DNA of 64,000 bases from Alphaproteobacteria bacterium (GTDB taxonomy: Bacteria > Pseudomonadota > Alphaproteobacteria > Rhizobiales > Xanthobacteraceae). Numbering within the stretch: position 1 is the first letter of the stretch; every line of letters begins with the position of its first letter. Made by a program: the position numbers and the translations under genes. Location: contig VGEP01000020.1 in NCBI GenBank assembly GCA_016869215.1, positions 1 to 64,000 on the forward strand. The letters run 5' to 3'. This document shows, piece by piece, positions 39,192 to 48,003 of the stretch. Below the pieces are notes generated by a model. It worked only from the letters and a program-made list of their open reading frames with translations. It was not told where the DNA came from and did not search any database.

Positions 39192-41447
39192 CTAGAACTC
39201 TTTCCACTCGTCCTTAATGGCCGTGGCAAGCGACGACTGCATCGCGGCGGCCGGGCCGCGCGCGCCGCCGCGCGGCCTGATCGAGGCGCTTCCATTCGAT
39301 CGGTTGGATGCCGCCATCGGCGATGACTTCGTCGCCGGAGTGGGAAGCCGAGACCTCATCGCTGCGCCAGGGGATGAGTTGACGCGAGGTCCGGCTTCTT
39401 CGGCGCCCGCATGGGCCGACTCATCCAAGCGGAACGCACTGACCCGCTCGCTCATCGCCGCCGAGCTCTGTTCCAGCGTCTTGGCGGTGGCGGCGTTCTC
39501 CTCCACCAGCGCCGAGTTCTGCTGGGTGACCTCGTCCATTTGGGCAAGGGCCTTGTTGACCTGATCGATGCCGCCGGCCTGCTCGGCGCTCGCGGCCGCG
39601 ATCTGCGACACGATCGAGGCCACGCCGTTGATCGATTCGACGATCTTGTGCAGTTGTCCGCCCGCGTCGTTGACGAGACCGACGCCTTCCTTGACCTGTG
39701 CCGTGCTGTGGCCGATCAGGTCTTTGATGTCCTTGGCCGCCTGCGACGAGCGCTGGGCGAGACTCCGGACCTCGGATGCGACGACGGCAAAGCCGCGACC
39801 GGCGTCGCCCGCGCGCGCGGCTTCGACCGCCGCATTGAGCGCGAGCAGGTTGGTCTGGCGCGCGATCTCGTCAATGACGCCGATGATATCGGCAATCTTG
39901 CTCGACGATTCCTCGATCCGCGCCATGGCGCTGACCGCCTGCGACACCACCTCGCCGCCACGATTGGCAATTTCGCGCGTTTCGAGCGCCGATTGATTCG
40001 CGTGCTGCGAATTCTCTGCGTTCTTCTTCACCGTCGCCGAAATCTCCTCCATCGAGGCCGAGGTTTCTTCAAGGCTCGCGGCCTGCTCTTCCGTCCGCTG
40101 CGAGAGGTCTGTGGTGCTGGTGGAGATTTCCGCCGCCGCATTGGAGACCTCCAGTGCAGCCGTCTTTATCTCCGCAATGGTCTGCGCGAGCCGTCGCGCC
40201 GTCGTGTTGGCGCTGTCCTTGAGCGCGCCGAAGGTGCCTTCGTAGTTGGCGTCGATGCGCTTCGATAGATCGCCCTCCGCTAGCGAGCTCAACATCTTGA
40301 CGAGATCGTCCATGACCTGCCCGATGTTGTCGCACATGACGTTCATGGTCTCCGCGAGATTGCGGATCACGCCGTCCTTGCCGTCGAGCGGGACGCGTTG
40401 CGAGAAGTCACCGGCCATCGCCGACTTGGCGATACCGCCGACGGCGGCGTCGAATTCCGCCATGACCTTGGCCAGCGCCGCGTCGCGCGCTGCGGTCGCC
40501 TGGCGATCCTGCTCGGCCTTCTCCTCGGCGGCGATCCGCTCGCGCTCTGCCTTGGCCGCCGCCTCCTTGAGATCGCGGTCGGCCTTCTCCTCGGCCTCGA
40601 GGCGGGCCTTCTCTGCCGACTTGACCTTGAAGGTTTCGACGGCCTGCGCGATATCGCCGATTTCGTCCTTGCGGCCCAGGCCCGGAAGAACGACGCCGAA
40701 GTTGCCGTCTGCAAGTTCAAGCATGCCGCCGGTGAGCAGGCGCATCGGCTTGGCAATCGCGAAGAAGCCAAACACCGCCGAGCCGAGCAGCACGAGGATG
40801 ACAAAGCCGCCCAGGAGTTCGGCTGTCAGTTCGGCCGAAGCCATGTCGGACTGGGCCAACTTGAGCTGGACCGCAGATTGTTCCTTCGCAACATCTACGA
40901 TCTTGTCGGTGATGGATTCGAGTTCCGTGGCGATCAGGCGCATGCGTTCGTTCGCAACCCGCGCGATCTGACCGTTCAGCTCCGCGATCGTGGCCGTTTC
41001 AGACGCGCCCGTTGCAAGCACCTGCCGTTTCAGGGCCGCGATCTCTTTGGCTGCGGCGGAGTACTGGTCCATCAGTTCCTTCGCCCTGACGGCACGCTGC
41101 CGGTTTTCCGGCAACACCATCAGGGCGATCAGTTCGTCCGCATCCTTGATGGCAACGAGCCTTCGCGCCTCTGTATATGCCGCGGCCCGCTCCAGTTCCT
41201 CCACATTTTGCGCAAGGCGTTCGTCGCGGATGCCGATCCGCATGCCGCGAATCGCCGACTTCGCGTCGGTTGCCAACCGCTGAATGTCGAGCTGCCGCAG
41301 GGCGCTCTCGTACTCGCGCTTGACTTCCGAATTCCCCATCAATTGGCTGGCCAGCATCGCGCCGACGAGCAATACACCGAGGGCTGACGTGATCGCCAAT
41401 TTGGTTCCGATTCGCAGGTTTCCGATCATTCTGGATATTCCGGACAT
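39192..41447 (-). CDS. Methyl-accepting chemotaxis protein with C-terminal docking pentapeptide
   Basis: 751 residues from [18 protein letters not shown] (an upstream Met adds 23 unlikely residues). Helix one is at about 14-36, a periplasmic helical sensor at 37-208, helix two at 209-232, then HAMP and a long charged coiled coil ([21 protein letters not shown]). The signalling hairpin tip is [43 protein letters not shown]. The last five residues, EWKEF, fit the xWxxF tether that binds CheR/CheB. It passes signals to CheA through CheW; cheW is upstream, but cheA, cheR and cheB are not in the window. Confidence 0.95.
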   Translation of the reverse strand: MSGISRMIGNLRIGTKLAITSALGVLLVGAMLASQLMGNSEVKREYESALRQLDIQRLATDAKSAIRGMRIGIRDERLAQNVEELERAAAYTEARRLVAIKDADELIALMVLPENRQRAVRAKELMDQYSAAAKEIAALKRQVLATGASETATIAELNGQIARVANERMRLIATELESITDKIVDVAKEQSAVQLKLAQSDMASAELTAELLGGFVILVLLGSAVFGFFAIAKPMRLLTGGMLELADGNFGVVLPGLGRKDEIGDIAQAVETFKVKSAEKARLEAEEKADRDLKEAAAKAERERIAAEEKAEQDRQATAARDAALAKVMAEFDAAVGGIAKSAMAGDFSQRVPLDGKDGVIRNLAETMNVMCDNIGQVMDDLVKMLSSLAEGDLSKRIDANYEGTFGALKDSANTTARRLAQTIAEIKTAALEVSNAAAEISTSTTDLSQRTEEQAASLEETSASMEEISATVKKNAENSQHANQSALETREIANRGGEVVSQAVSAMARIEESSSKIADIIGVIDEIARQTNLLALNAAVEAARAGDAGRGFAVVASEVRSLAQRSSQAAKDIKDLIGHSTAQVKEGVGLVNDAGGQLHKIVESINGVASIVSQIAAASAEQAGGIDQVNKALAQMDEVTQQNSALVEENAATAKTLEQSSAAMSERVSAFRLDESAHAGAEEAGPRVNSSPGAAMRSRLPTPATKSSPMAASNRSNGSASIRPRGGARGPAAAMQSSLATAIKDEWKEF

Positions 41448-41584
41448 TTCGTCTTCCCTTGTTGGATCAGGCAGCGGTTGTTTGCTGGTTGCGAACGCAG
41501 AGGCACGGGGCGGCATTTGCCGCGGCAGCGCCAGTTACGCAGTGTCTTGTTTGGTGAGTGTTCATCGAATCGCGACTTTCCGGG

Positions 41585-42172
41585 CTAGGCGACTGCTAAC
41601 CCTCCGGCAGTTTCGTGGGTCGCGACAAGACGAGGCGCATCGTCGATCGCCCGGCCCGCAACTGACGGCTGGAGCAAATTGTCGAGATCGATCAGCGCGA
41701 TCATCGTCTTGTCGATGGTCACGATGCCCGAGAGGAAATCGAGCCGCGCGCTTTGCGCGATCCTCGGCACTTGTTTGATCTTCGCAAGCTCGGCCGAGAT
41801 GATGTCGGAGACCCGGTCGGCGAGCAGTCCGACGAGCTGCTGGTCGATCTGCACGATGATGATGACGTGCAGCGGCGTCGCTTCGGTCAGGCCCTGGCCG
41901 AACCGGCAGCGCAGGTCGATGATCGGCACGATCACGCCGCGAAGGTTGAGCACACCGCGTACGTAATCGGGCTGCTTGGGCAGGTGGGTGATTTCCGACC
42001 AGCCCTTGATCTCGCGCACTGCCATGATGTCGACGGCGTAATGATCGCCGCCGATGGCGAAGCTGACAAACTGCGTGAGGTCGCCAGCGGCCGATTCGGC
42101 GCCGGTCGCCTCCCAGGATCTGGAAGCGCCTTGGGTCACGCTGGCGCTCGGCGCCGTAGCTTGATCGCTCAC
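41585..42172 (-). CDS. cheW: CheW chemotaxis adaptor
   Basis: 195 residues. After a 30-residue polar N-terminal tail the CheW fold starts FVSFAIGGDHYAVDIMAVREIKGWSEITHLPKQPDYVRGVLNLRGVIVPIIDLRCRFG, followed by HVIIIVQIDQQLVGLLADRVSDIISAELAKIKQVP and a FLSGIVTIDKTMIALIDLDNLL end. It links the chemoreceptor to CheA. It starts the cheW-mcp-small ORF-HD-GYP run, whose promoter should lie in the right repeat copy region 42173-42418. Confidence 0.95.
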   Translation of the reverse strand: MSDQATAPSASVTQGASRSWEATGAESAAGDLTQFVSFAIGGDHYAVDIMAVREIKGWSEITHLPKQPDYVRGVLNLRGVIVPIIDLRCRFGQGLTEATPLHVIIIVQIDQQLVGLLADRVSDIISAELAKIKQVPRIAQSARLDFLSGIVTIDKTMIALIDLDNLLQPSVAGRAIDDAPRLVATHETAGGLAVA

Positions 42173-42368
42173 CTATTGCTCCTCTTACCGATTCACGAGA
42201 GCCGACCGGCCGCACCCGCACGAATCGAGGTCCGTCTCCCGACCGCCGGGGGCGATGCCTCAAAGGTTTGTGGGGGAAGCACACCGGTACGGAGCGCGCC
42301 GCTGTTTTCACGCGCGCTCGACGTAAAATAGCGCAACGAAGCGGCACCGTGACGAGGCGCTAACCACC

Positions 42369-42564
42369 GCGCCTGTCAGACTTTGCCTGACGGATTAACC
42401 GGCCGTTAACGAACGCCGTCACACCTCGCCGAGCCAGCCGCGGGCCGAGGCGTAGCGCACAAGTTCGGCCGGGGTCTTGAGGCCGAGCTTCGCCAATCCG
42501 CGCGACTTGAACGTCTCGACGGTTTTCATCCCCACGTCCAGGCGCCTCGCGATCTCCTTGTTGG
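42369..42564. repeat. Right copy of the 196-bp direct repeat
   Basis: Covers the end of the intact response regulator gene and the 50 bases after it, and matches 37534-37729. Same orientation as the left copy. Confidence 0.9.
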
Positions 42565-43081
42565 TGAAGCCGAGCGACGCGAGCTTGAGCACCTCGGTCT
42601 CGCGCTCGGTCAGGTCCGGCATCGCCGCCGCCGGCCGCCCGCTGCGCGCATGCGTGCCCGGCAGCATCAACCCGACGATGGCCGGATCGACATAGATCCC
42701 GCCCGTCAGCACAGCGCGCACCGCCGGAACGAGATTCTCCGCGGCGGAGCGCTTCAGGACATAGCCCCGCGCGCCGGCATCGAGCGCCTGCTTGAGGTAG
42801 GCGCGATCCTCGTGAAACGTCAGCACCATGACTTTGGTCGCCGGCAGTTCCTCCGTCAGACGGCGCGTGACGACAATTCCGTTGATCTCCGGCATCGAAA
42901 TGTCGATCACGGCCACGTCCGGCTTGCAGTCGCGAATCGTCTTGAGGGCCGCGGAGCCGCTGGTCGCCACGCCGGCGATCTCGAAGTCGGGCTCGTCCAG
43001 AATCAGATTCCGCAGGCCCGCGAGCACGATCGGGTGATCGTCGCAGAGGAAAATTCGCGTTCGATCCGTCACATCAGACAT
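42419..43081 (-). CDS. NarL/FixJ-family response regulator
   Basis: 220 residues. Receiver domain 1-125 has CDDHPIVLAG, phospho-acceptor Asp in DVAVIDISMPEINGI, TFHEDRAYLKQALDAGARGYVLK with the conserved Lys. The LuxR-type DNA-binding domain is [55 protein letters not shown]. It overlaps the histidine kinase gene by 8 bases, so the two form a two-component pair. The last quarter of the gene is duplicated at 37534-37729. Confidence 0.95.
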   Translation of the reverse strand: MSDVTDRTRIFLCDDHPIVLAGLRNLILDEPDFEIAGVATSGSAALKTIRDCKPDVAVIDISMPEINGIVVTRRLTEELPATKVMVLTFHEDRAYLKQALDAGARGYVLKRSAAENLVPAVRAVLTGGIYVDPAIVGLMLPGTHARSGRPAAAMPDLTERETEVLKLASLGFTNKEIARRLDVGMKTVETFKSRGLAKLGLKTPAELVRYASARGWLGEV

Positions 43082-45098
43082 TTGCGGGTTCCAGCGGGAT
43101 ACGGGCGAACAGCGTCGTTCCGAGGTCGACGGCGGACTCGACGATCAGGTTGCCGCCGATCAGCGACAGGCGCTCGCGCATACCGGCGAGACCGAGCCCG
43201 GCGTCGTGGCGCGCGCCAGCTAGCCTGTCGTCGGCGTCGAAGCCACAGCCGTTGTCCTCGACGGTGAGCTGCAGCCCCGTTTCTGCATGCTCGACGATGA
43301 TGCTCACGGCGGTCGCGCCGCGCGCGTGCTTGGCCACGTTGGTCAAGGCCTCCTGCACCACGCGATAGATCGCGGTGCGGATCTCGTCCGACACGCGGTC
43401 GAGACAGCCGCTCCGGCAATGGAAATCGGCCTCGATTCCGGCCGTCCGGCTCCATTCCGCGACGTAGTTCTCGATCGCCGCCGCGAGGCCGAGTTCGTCA
43501 ATCGAGGCGGGCCGCAACTCCCAGGCGATCCGGTGCAGCGATTGTCCCATCAGCTCCAGCTGCTTGCGCAGCGACCGCAACTGGCCGCGGCCGTCGTCGT
43601 CCATGCGCTGCTCGATGCCCTTCAGTTCGAGCATGACCGCGGTCAGGCTCTGCCCGGTCTGATCGTGCAGTTCGTGCGCCAGCCGCAGTCGTTCGGCCTC
43701 GAAGGCCTGCATCAGGCGGCGGCGCAATTCGTCGCGCTCGGCGAGCGCGGCGGACAGCCTTTCCGCCGCGAGCTTGCGGGCGGTCACGTCAACGACCGTC
43801 GCCACCGCGAAATTGCCGTTACGTGTGCCGATCCGGTTCCACCAGATCTCGACCGGGATATCGTCGCCGTTCTTGTGCCGCCCGAACACATCGCGTCGCG
43901 GCGCCAGCGGGCGCACCTCCGGCTCCCGCGGCCCGTCGGACGGGGCGGGCAGCATGGCTTCGATAGGCTTTCCCACCAGTTCCTCGTGCCGGTACCCGAA
44001 CCGCTTCTGCAGCGCGGCGTTGGTCAGCGCAATCCGGCCATCGCCGTTCACCAGCACAACGCCGACCGGAAACGAATCGAACAGCACGGCGAACTCCTCG
44101 CGCGTGGGTTCGCGATCCACACCCATGGCGCCGAGCGACCGCTCGACGCGGCCGCCGATTTGATAGGTCAGCGCCATCGCCAGAGCGAACAGCAATGCGC
44201 CCGCGCCCGCGAACTGCGCCAGCGATGTCTTCAGCGGCCCGCTCAGGACGGTCTCCGGAACGCCGACCGCGACAAACCAGCCGGTTTCGACGGAGCGCCG
44301 GTAGTACCACGTGTTCAAGACCCCGAGCCGGCTGACGGAGGTCCAGACGCCTCCCGCAGCCGACGCGTTCGCAGCAAACTCGGTGGGAATGGCTGTGCCG
44401 CTGTATTCCTCGTGCCGTAACGATCGCGCGACGATGACGTTGTTGCGGTCGACCAGCCCGACGATTGCGCCGCTTTCGACCTGTTCGGCTTCAAGCAGGT
44501 CGGCAAACCTGCGGGTCCGTATGCCCATGGTGAGAAACAGCTCGGCGGCGCCGTTTCTGATGACGGGGGCCACGACGACGACGACATGCTCTTTGCGCGG
44601 TGTCGCGAGGAACACGTTCGAAACCACCGCCTTCTTCATTGCCGCGGCTTCCCGCTCGGCTGCAAGGACGGCAGGGTTTCCGCGCGGGATGGACCGCTGG
44701 CCTGGAAACGACGTGTTGAACACCTGATGGCCGGTGCGCGAATCTCGCAAGACGATCTGGATGCCGATCTGTTGCGAAATCTGCAGCGCCTCGCGCTCGA
44801 ATTCCAGCAGTTCGCCATTCTGGAGGAAGCGCGACGAGGCCAGCACCGTCAGCAGGTTCTTGGCCGCGACAATCTCCCGATCGACCGTATCCCTGACTTC
44901 GCGCGCCTTCTCACGCAACGACGTCACGATCTGCTCGCGGTGGGCCTCCGCGGCGCGCACAACGACGACGCCCGCGGCGGCCAGCGACGGGATAAGGATG
45001 GCGGCGACGAACAGGCACAACCGAAATCGCACCGACCGGCCGCGCATGCGAACCGCAGCCAGATATTCCTTCGGCTTGAGGAGTCGATCGAGGCGCAA
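43074..45098 (-). CDS. Membrane histidine kinase, NarX/HisKA_3 type with Cache-like sensor and PAS
   Basis: 674 residues. Helix one is at about 25-47, a large periplasmic Cache-like sensor at 50-290 with DSRTGHQVFNTSFPGQRSIPRGNP, helix two at about 293-312, a PAS domain near 335-450 (FDSFPVGVVLVNGDGRIALTNAALQKRFGY), the HisKA_3 phospho-His in RLRLAHELHDQTGQSLTAVMLELKG, and an ATPase domain with VQEALTNVAKHARGATAVSI and GLGLAGMRERLSLIGG. It should phosphorylate the overlapping regulator. PAS sequence repeats weakly the HisKA region in order with no truncation. Ligand is unknown; Cache sensors often bind small carboxylates or amines. Confidence 0.92.
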   Translation of the reverse strand: MRLDRLLKPKEYLAAVRMRGRSVRFRLCLFVAAILIPSLAAAGVVVVRAAEAHREQIVTSLREKAREVRDTVDREIVAAKNLLTVLASSRFLQNGELLEFEREALQISQQIGIQIVLRDSRTGHQVFNTSFPGQRSIPRGNPAVLAAEREAAAMKKAVVSNVFLATPRKEHVVVVVAPVIRNGAAELFLTMGIRTRRFADLLEAEQVESGAIVGLVDRNNVIVARSLRHEEYSGTAIPTEFAANASAAGGVWTSVSRLGVLNTWYYRRSVETGWFVAVGVPETVLSGPLKTSLAQFAGAGALLFALAMALTYQIGGRVERSLGAMGVDREPTREEFAVLFDSFPVGVVLVNGDGRIALTNAALQKRFGYRHEELVGKPIEAMLPAPSDGPREPEVRPLAPRRDVFGRHKNGDDIPVEIWWNRIGTRNGNFAVATVVDVTARKLAAERLSAALAERDELRRRLMQAFEAERLRLAHELHDQTGQSLTAVMLELKGIEQRMDDDGRGQLRSLRKQLELMGQSLHRIAWELRPASIDELGLAAAIENYVAEWSRTAGIEADFHCRSGCLDRVSDEIRTAIYRVVQEALTNVAKHARGATAVSIIVEHAETGLQLTVEDNGCGFDADDRLAGARHDAGLGLAGMRERLSLIGGNLIVESAVDLGTTLFARIPLEPANV

Positions 45099-45453
45099 GT
45101 TTCAAACCACAGATCGGACGACAATGAAATCTTTCTGACGTCCCGGACGCCGTCAGACGGGCCAGCGAAACGAACGCAGCCGAATCAACACACCAACTTT
45201 GCTATTATAAGAAGAAGCAGATCGCCGCGGGACACGGCCGGCCATTCGCGCACGGCAAGGAAGGCTTGGCGCATGGCCGAAGCCTTCCCGCAGTGAAGCG
45301 TCGGGGCTCAGACGTTATCCCGACGCCGAACGTTAGACCGCGTTCGATTTCGCAAGTCTGAAATCGTCAGGGAAAACCTTACAGCGGCTCCAGGCATGCG
45401 CGGCGATCGACACGATCCAGTTCTGCCCCGACCGAACGCGCCCGCAACGCCGC
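45099..45453. other. Intergenic region before the histidine kinase gene
   Basis: 355 bases with no credible gene. The part near 45180-45220 is unusually AT-rich and contains TATAAT on the minus strand at 45204-45209, a possible -10 element for the kinase-regulator operon, but no matching -35 is visible. Confidence 0.35.
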
Positions 45454-45960
45454 CTACGCCGCGGCCTCGAACTTGTCGCGCTTGACGGTCGCAAGCTCGA
45501 CGCCCTCGATGCGGATCAGGCGCGTGTCGCCCGTGCGGCGCGGCGAATGCAGGTCGCCCTCGTTGTAAAGGTGTGCCGTGCCGGGCTTCAGGTCGTAGGT
45601 TCGCACCTTCTCGACCTTGCCGGGCTGTCCGCTCTCGGGCTTCTGCACCAGCCGCCAGTCGGTCATCTCGGTGACGCCGGTGACCTGGCAATAGATCGCC
45701 CAGCTCGGCCCGTGGTCGTGCGGCGCACTGCCCTTCGCGCCCTTGTAGAGATGGGCGAAGATGCAGAATTGCAGATCGGGATCGCGGTAGATCAGCTTGC
45801 GCTCGGCATCCAGACTTGGACCGAGATGCTTGGCGACGAATTCCGGATCGGAAGCAGCACGCTCGGTGTAGCGGCGCGCCAGCTCGCGGCCTGCGGGGCC
45901 GGGGTCTTTCGCCAGGGCCGCATGGCAATCGGCGGCGTATTGTTCGAGCGTATAGCCCAT
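45454..45960 (-). CDS. Cupin-type cysteine dioxygenase-like protein
   Basis: 168 residues from MGYTLEQYAADCHAALAKDPGP; the frame continues open upstream across the gene on the other strand, but that part is not coding. The cupin metal motif HDHGPSWAIYCQVTGVTEMTDWR and the later His-containing PGTAHLYNEGDLHSPRR fit the thiol dioxygenase/cysteine dioxygenase family (iron ligands two His in HDH and a third in DLHS). A thiol or related acid is the probable substrate. It is divergent from the cyclase gene at 46114 (153-base gap). Confidence 0.82.
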   Translation of the reverse strand: MGYTLEQYAADCHAALAKDPGPAGRELARRYTERAASDPEFVAKHLGPSLDAERKLIYRDPDLQFCIFAHLYKGAKGSAPHDHGPSWAIYCQVTGVTEMTDWRLVQKPESGQPGKVEKVRTYDLKPGTAHLYNEGDLHSPRRTGDTRLIRIEGVELATVKRDKFEAAA

Positions 45961-46113
45961 GGTGCTATTTCCTCCTGCCCTGCCCCGGAATTTGACGCCG
46001 GACGCGTCGCCGGGGACGATGAGAACAGCATAGCATTCTCCGGCGGGCGATAGGAGGTCGCGTCGTTCGCCGCAGCATTGAAAATTTCGTGTCCCCCAGC
46101 CCCTCCCAAGGAC

Positions 46114-46899
46114 ATGCCGATGAAGCTGCCCAGCCGCATGCTCGACCTGTCCGTGCCGCTCGACAACGACACCGTGCTCGATCCGCCGGTGATGCGGCCG
46201 AAGATCGACTACAAGTCCGGCAAGGAGAACGCCTGGATGCTGCTCGACAGCTTTCCGGGTCTGCGCGCCGAGGATCTGCCCGACGGCGAAGGATGGGCGT
46301 TCGAATTGGTGCAGTTCACCACCCACAACGGCACCCACATGGATGCGCCGTATCATTTCCAGTCGCGGACCGTCCGCGGCGAGCCGATGATGACCATCGA
46401 CCAGGTGCCGCTCGACTGGTTTTTCCGGCCGGGCGTCAAGCTCGACTTCCGCGAGAAGCCGGACGGCCATGTGGTCGGCGCCGACGAGGTCGAGGCGGAA
46501 TTGAAACGCATCGGCCACGAGTTGAAGCCGTTCGACATCGTGCTGGTGAACACCCGCGCGGCAAGCTGTATGGGAACCGACGAATATCTCACCGCCGGCT
46601 GCGGCATGGGCCGGGAGGCGACGCTCTACCTCACCTCGCGCGGCGTGCGGGTCTGCGGCATCGACGCCTGGGGCTGGGATGCGCCGTTCTTCCACACGCG
46701 CAAACGATGGGAACAGACGCGCGATCCCTCGATCATCTGGGAAGGCCACAAGGCGGGCCGCGAGATCCCTTATTGCCACATGGAGAAGCTCTGCAACCTC
46801 GAACGGCTTCCGCCCAGCGGCTTCATCGTCGCCTGCTTCCCGCACAAGGTGAAGGGCGGCTCGGGAGGCTGGACGAGGGCGGTGGCGATGTTCGATTAA
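46114..46899 (+). CDS. Cyclase family protein (kynurenine formamidase-like)
   Basis: 261 residues from the ATG at 46114 with a CCAAGGA ribosome-binding site; the next Met is two codons on. The metal motif HNGTHMDAPYHF (HxGTHxDxPxHF) is the hallmark of the cyclase/KynB family. Other marks are LVNTRAASCMGTDEYLTAGCGMGREATLYLTSRGVRVCGIDAWGWDAP and IPYCHMEKLCNLERLPPSGFIVACFPHKVKGGSGGWTRAVA. Such enzymes hydrolyse formamides or lactone/imide rings. No tryptophan catabolic genes are near. A dispersed repeat starts two bases after its stop. Confidence 0.88.
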   Translation: MPMKLPSRMLDLSVPLDNDTVLDPPVMRPKIDYKSGKENAWMLLDSFPGLRAEDLPDGEGWAFELVQFTTHNGTHMDAPYHFQSRTVRGEPMMTIDQVPLDWFFRPGVKLDFREKPDGHVVGADEVEAELKRIGHELKPFDIVLVNTRAASCMGTDEYLTAGCGMGREATLYLTSRGVRVCGIDAWGWDAPFFHTRKRWEQTRDPSIIWEGHKAGREIPYCHMEKLCNLERLPPSGFIVACFPHKVKGGSGGWTRAVAMFD

Positions 46900-46900
46900 A

Positions 46901-46966
46901 GCATGATCCCGAAAAAGCCTGTCCCGGACTATCCGGGATGGGAACCGGTTTCGGACAAGATCATGC
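46901..46966. repeat. Dispersed palindromic repeat after the cyclase gene
   Basis: Outer arms GCATGATC and GATCATGC, then CCGAAAAAG and GAACCGGTTTCGGAC, with an inner hairpin CCCGGA-CTA-TCCGGG. It is related to 5777-5823 but about 19 bases longer in the centre. It may act as a transcript end for the cyclase gene. Confidence 0.75.
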
Positions 46967-47031
46967 TCAAGCAAGAAACAAGGCAGGATTTCTTTTCTTC
47001 GATAGCAATCCAGCCATAGGCACCGGCGGCG

Positions 47032-48003
47032 CTACTCCGCGACCGCGCCTGCGTCCTTGATGACCTTTGTCCACTTCACCGCTTCGCTCTCGACGAACTT
47101 GCCGAAACCGGCGGGCGTCATCGGCATCGGCTCGATGCCCATGCCCGCAAGCCGCGCGACCACCTTCGGATCGGCCAGCGCCTTGTTGATCGCGGCATTG
47201 ATCCGGCCCGCGATGTCCGCCGGCACGCCCTTGGGCACGCCGAGGCCGTACCAGCCGATCGCTTCGTAGCCCTTCACGGTTTCGGCGACCGTCGGCACGT
47301 CGGGCAGCGAGGCGAGGCGCTTCGCCGTCGTCACGCCGAGCGCGCGCAGCTTGCCGTCGCGAACCAGCGGCAGCGCCTGCGGGATCGGTGCCACGACCAT
47401 CTGGATTTGCCCCGAGATCAGGTCGGGCATGTACGGCCCGCGGTAGGGCACGTGCAGCAGGTCGACGCCGGCCATGGCCTTGAACAGCTCGCCGAAAATG
47501 TGGGTCGCCGAACCCTGCCCGCCGGATCCCATGTTGAGTTTGCCGGGCGTCGCCTTGGCGTGGGCGACGAACTCGGCGACGGACTTGACCGGCAGCGACG
47601 GCGGCACCACCAGCACGAACGGCGCGTTGGCGACGCCCGCGATGTGCGCCATGTCGGTGACGAAGCTGAAGTTGAGGTTGCGGTAGAGCGTGGTGTTGAA
47701 CACGTTGGTCAGCACCGTCATCTGCATCGTGTAGCCGTCCGGCGCCGAGCGGATCACCTCTGCGGTCGCGATGTTGCTCGCGGCGCCGGGCCGGTTCTCC
47801 ACCACGACCGGCTGGCCGAGTCCCTCAGTCAGCGATTGTGCGATCAGGCGCGCCACGATGTCAGGCGCGTTGCCGGCGGGAAAGCCGACCAGCATGCGCA
47901 TCGGCCGCGACGGCCACGCTTGCGAGGAAGCGGATTGAGGAAGCAGAGGCAGCGCAGCGGCGCCGGCTGCAAGGCGAAGCACACTGCGGCGCGACGGCAT
48001 CAT
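47032..48003 (-). CDS. TctC/Bug-type binding protein coupled to a TRAP permease
   Basis: 323 residues. A twin-Arg-like start (MMPSRRSVLRLAAGAAALPLLPQSASSQ) suggests possible Tat export. Mature start WPSRPMRMLVGFPAGNAPDIVARLIAQSLTEGLGQPVVVENRPGAASNIATAEV and KLRALGVTTAKRLASLPDVPTVAETVKGYEAIGWYGL are Bug signatures. Its ATG overlaps the stop of the TRAP permease gene (ATGA), so it is translationally coupled to a transporter of another superfamily. TctC proteins normally pair with TctA/TctB, which are absent. Confidence 0.92.
   Translation of the reverse strand: MMPSRRSVLRLAAGAAALPLLPQSASSQAWPSRPMRMLVGFPAGNAPDIVARLIAQSLTEGLGQPVVVENRPGAASNIATAEVIRSAPDGYTMQMTVLTNVFNTTLYRNLNFSFVTDMAHIAGVANAPFVLVVPPSLPVKSVAEFVAHAKATPGKLNMGSGGQGSATHIFGELFKAMAGVDLLHVPYRGPYMPDLISGQIQMVVAPIPQALPLVRDGKLRALGVTTAKRLASLPDVPTVAETVKGYEAIGWYGLGVPKGVPADIAGRINAAINKALADPKVVARLAGMGIEPMPMTPAGFGKFVESEAVKWTKVIKDAGAVAE

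Noticed and set aside
45961-46974. N-terminal extension of the cupin dioxygenase frame to 506 codons
   Set aside because: The extension lies opposite the cyclase gene and has no family similarity; MGYTLEQYAAD is the proper start.
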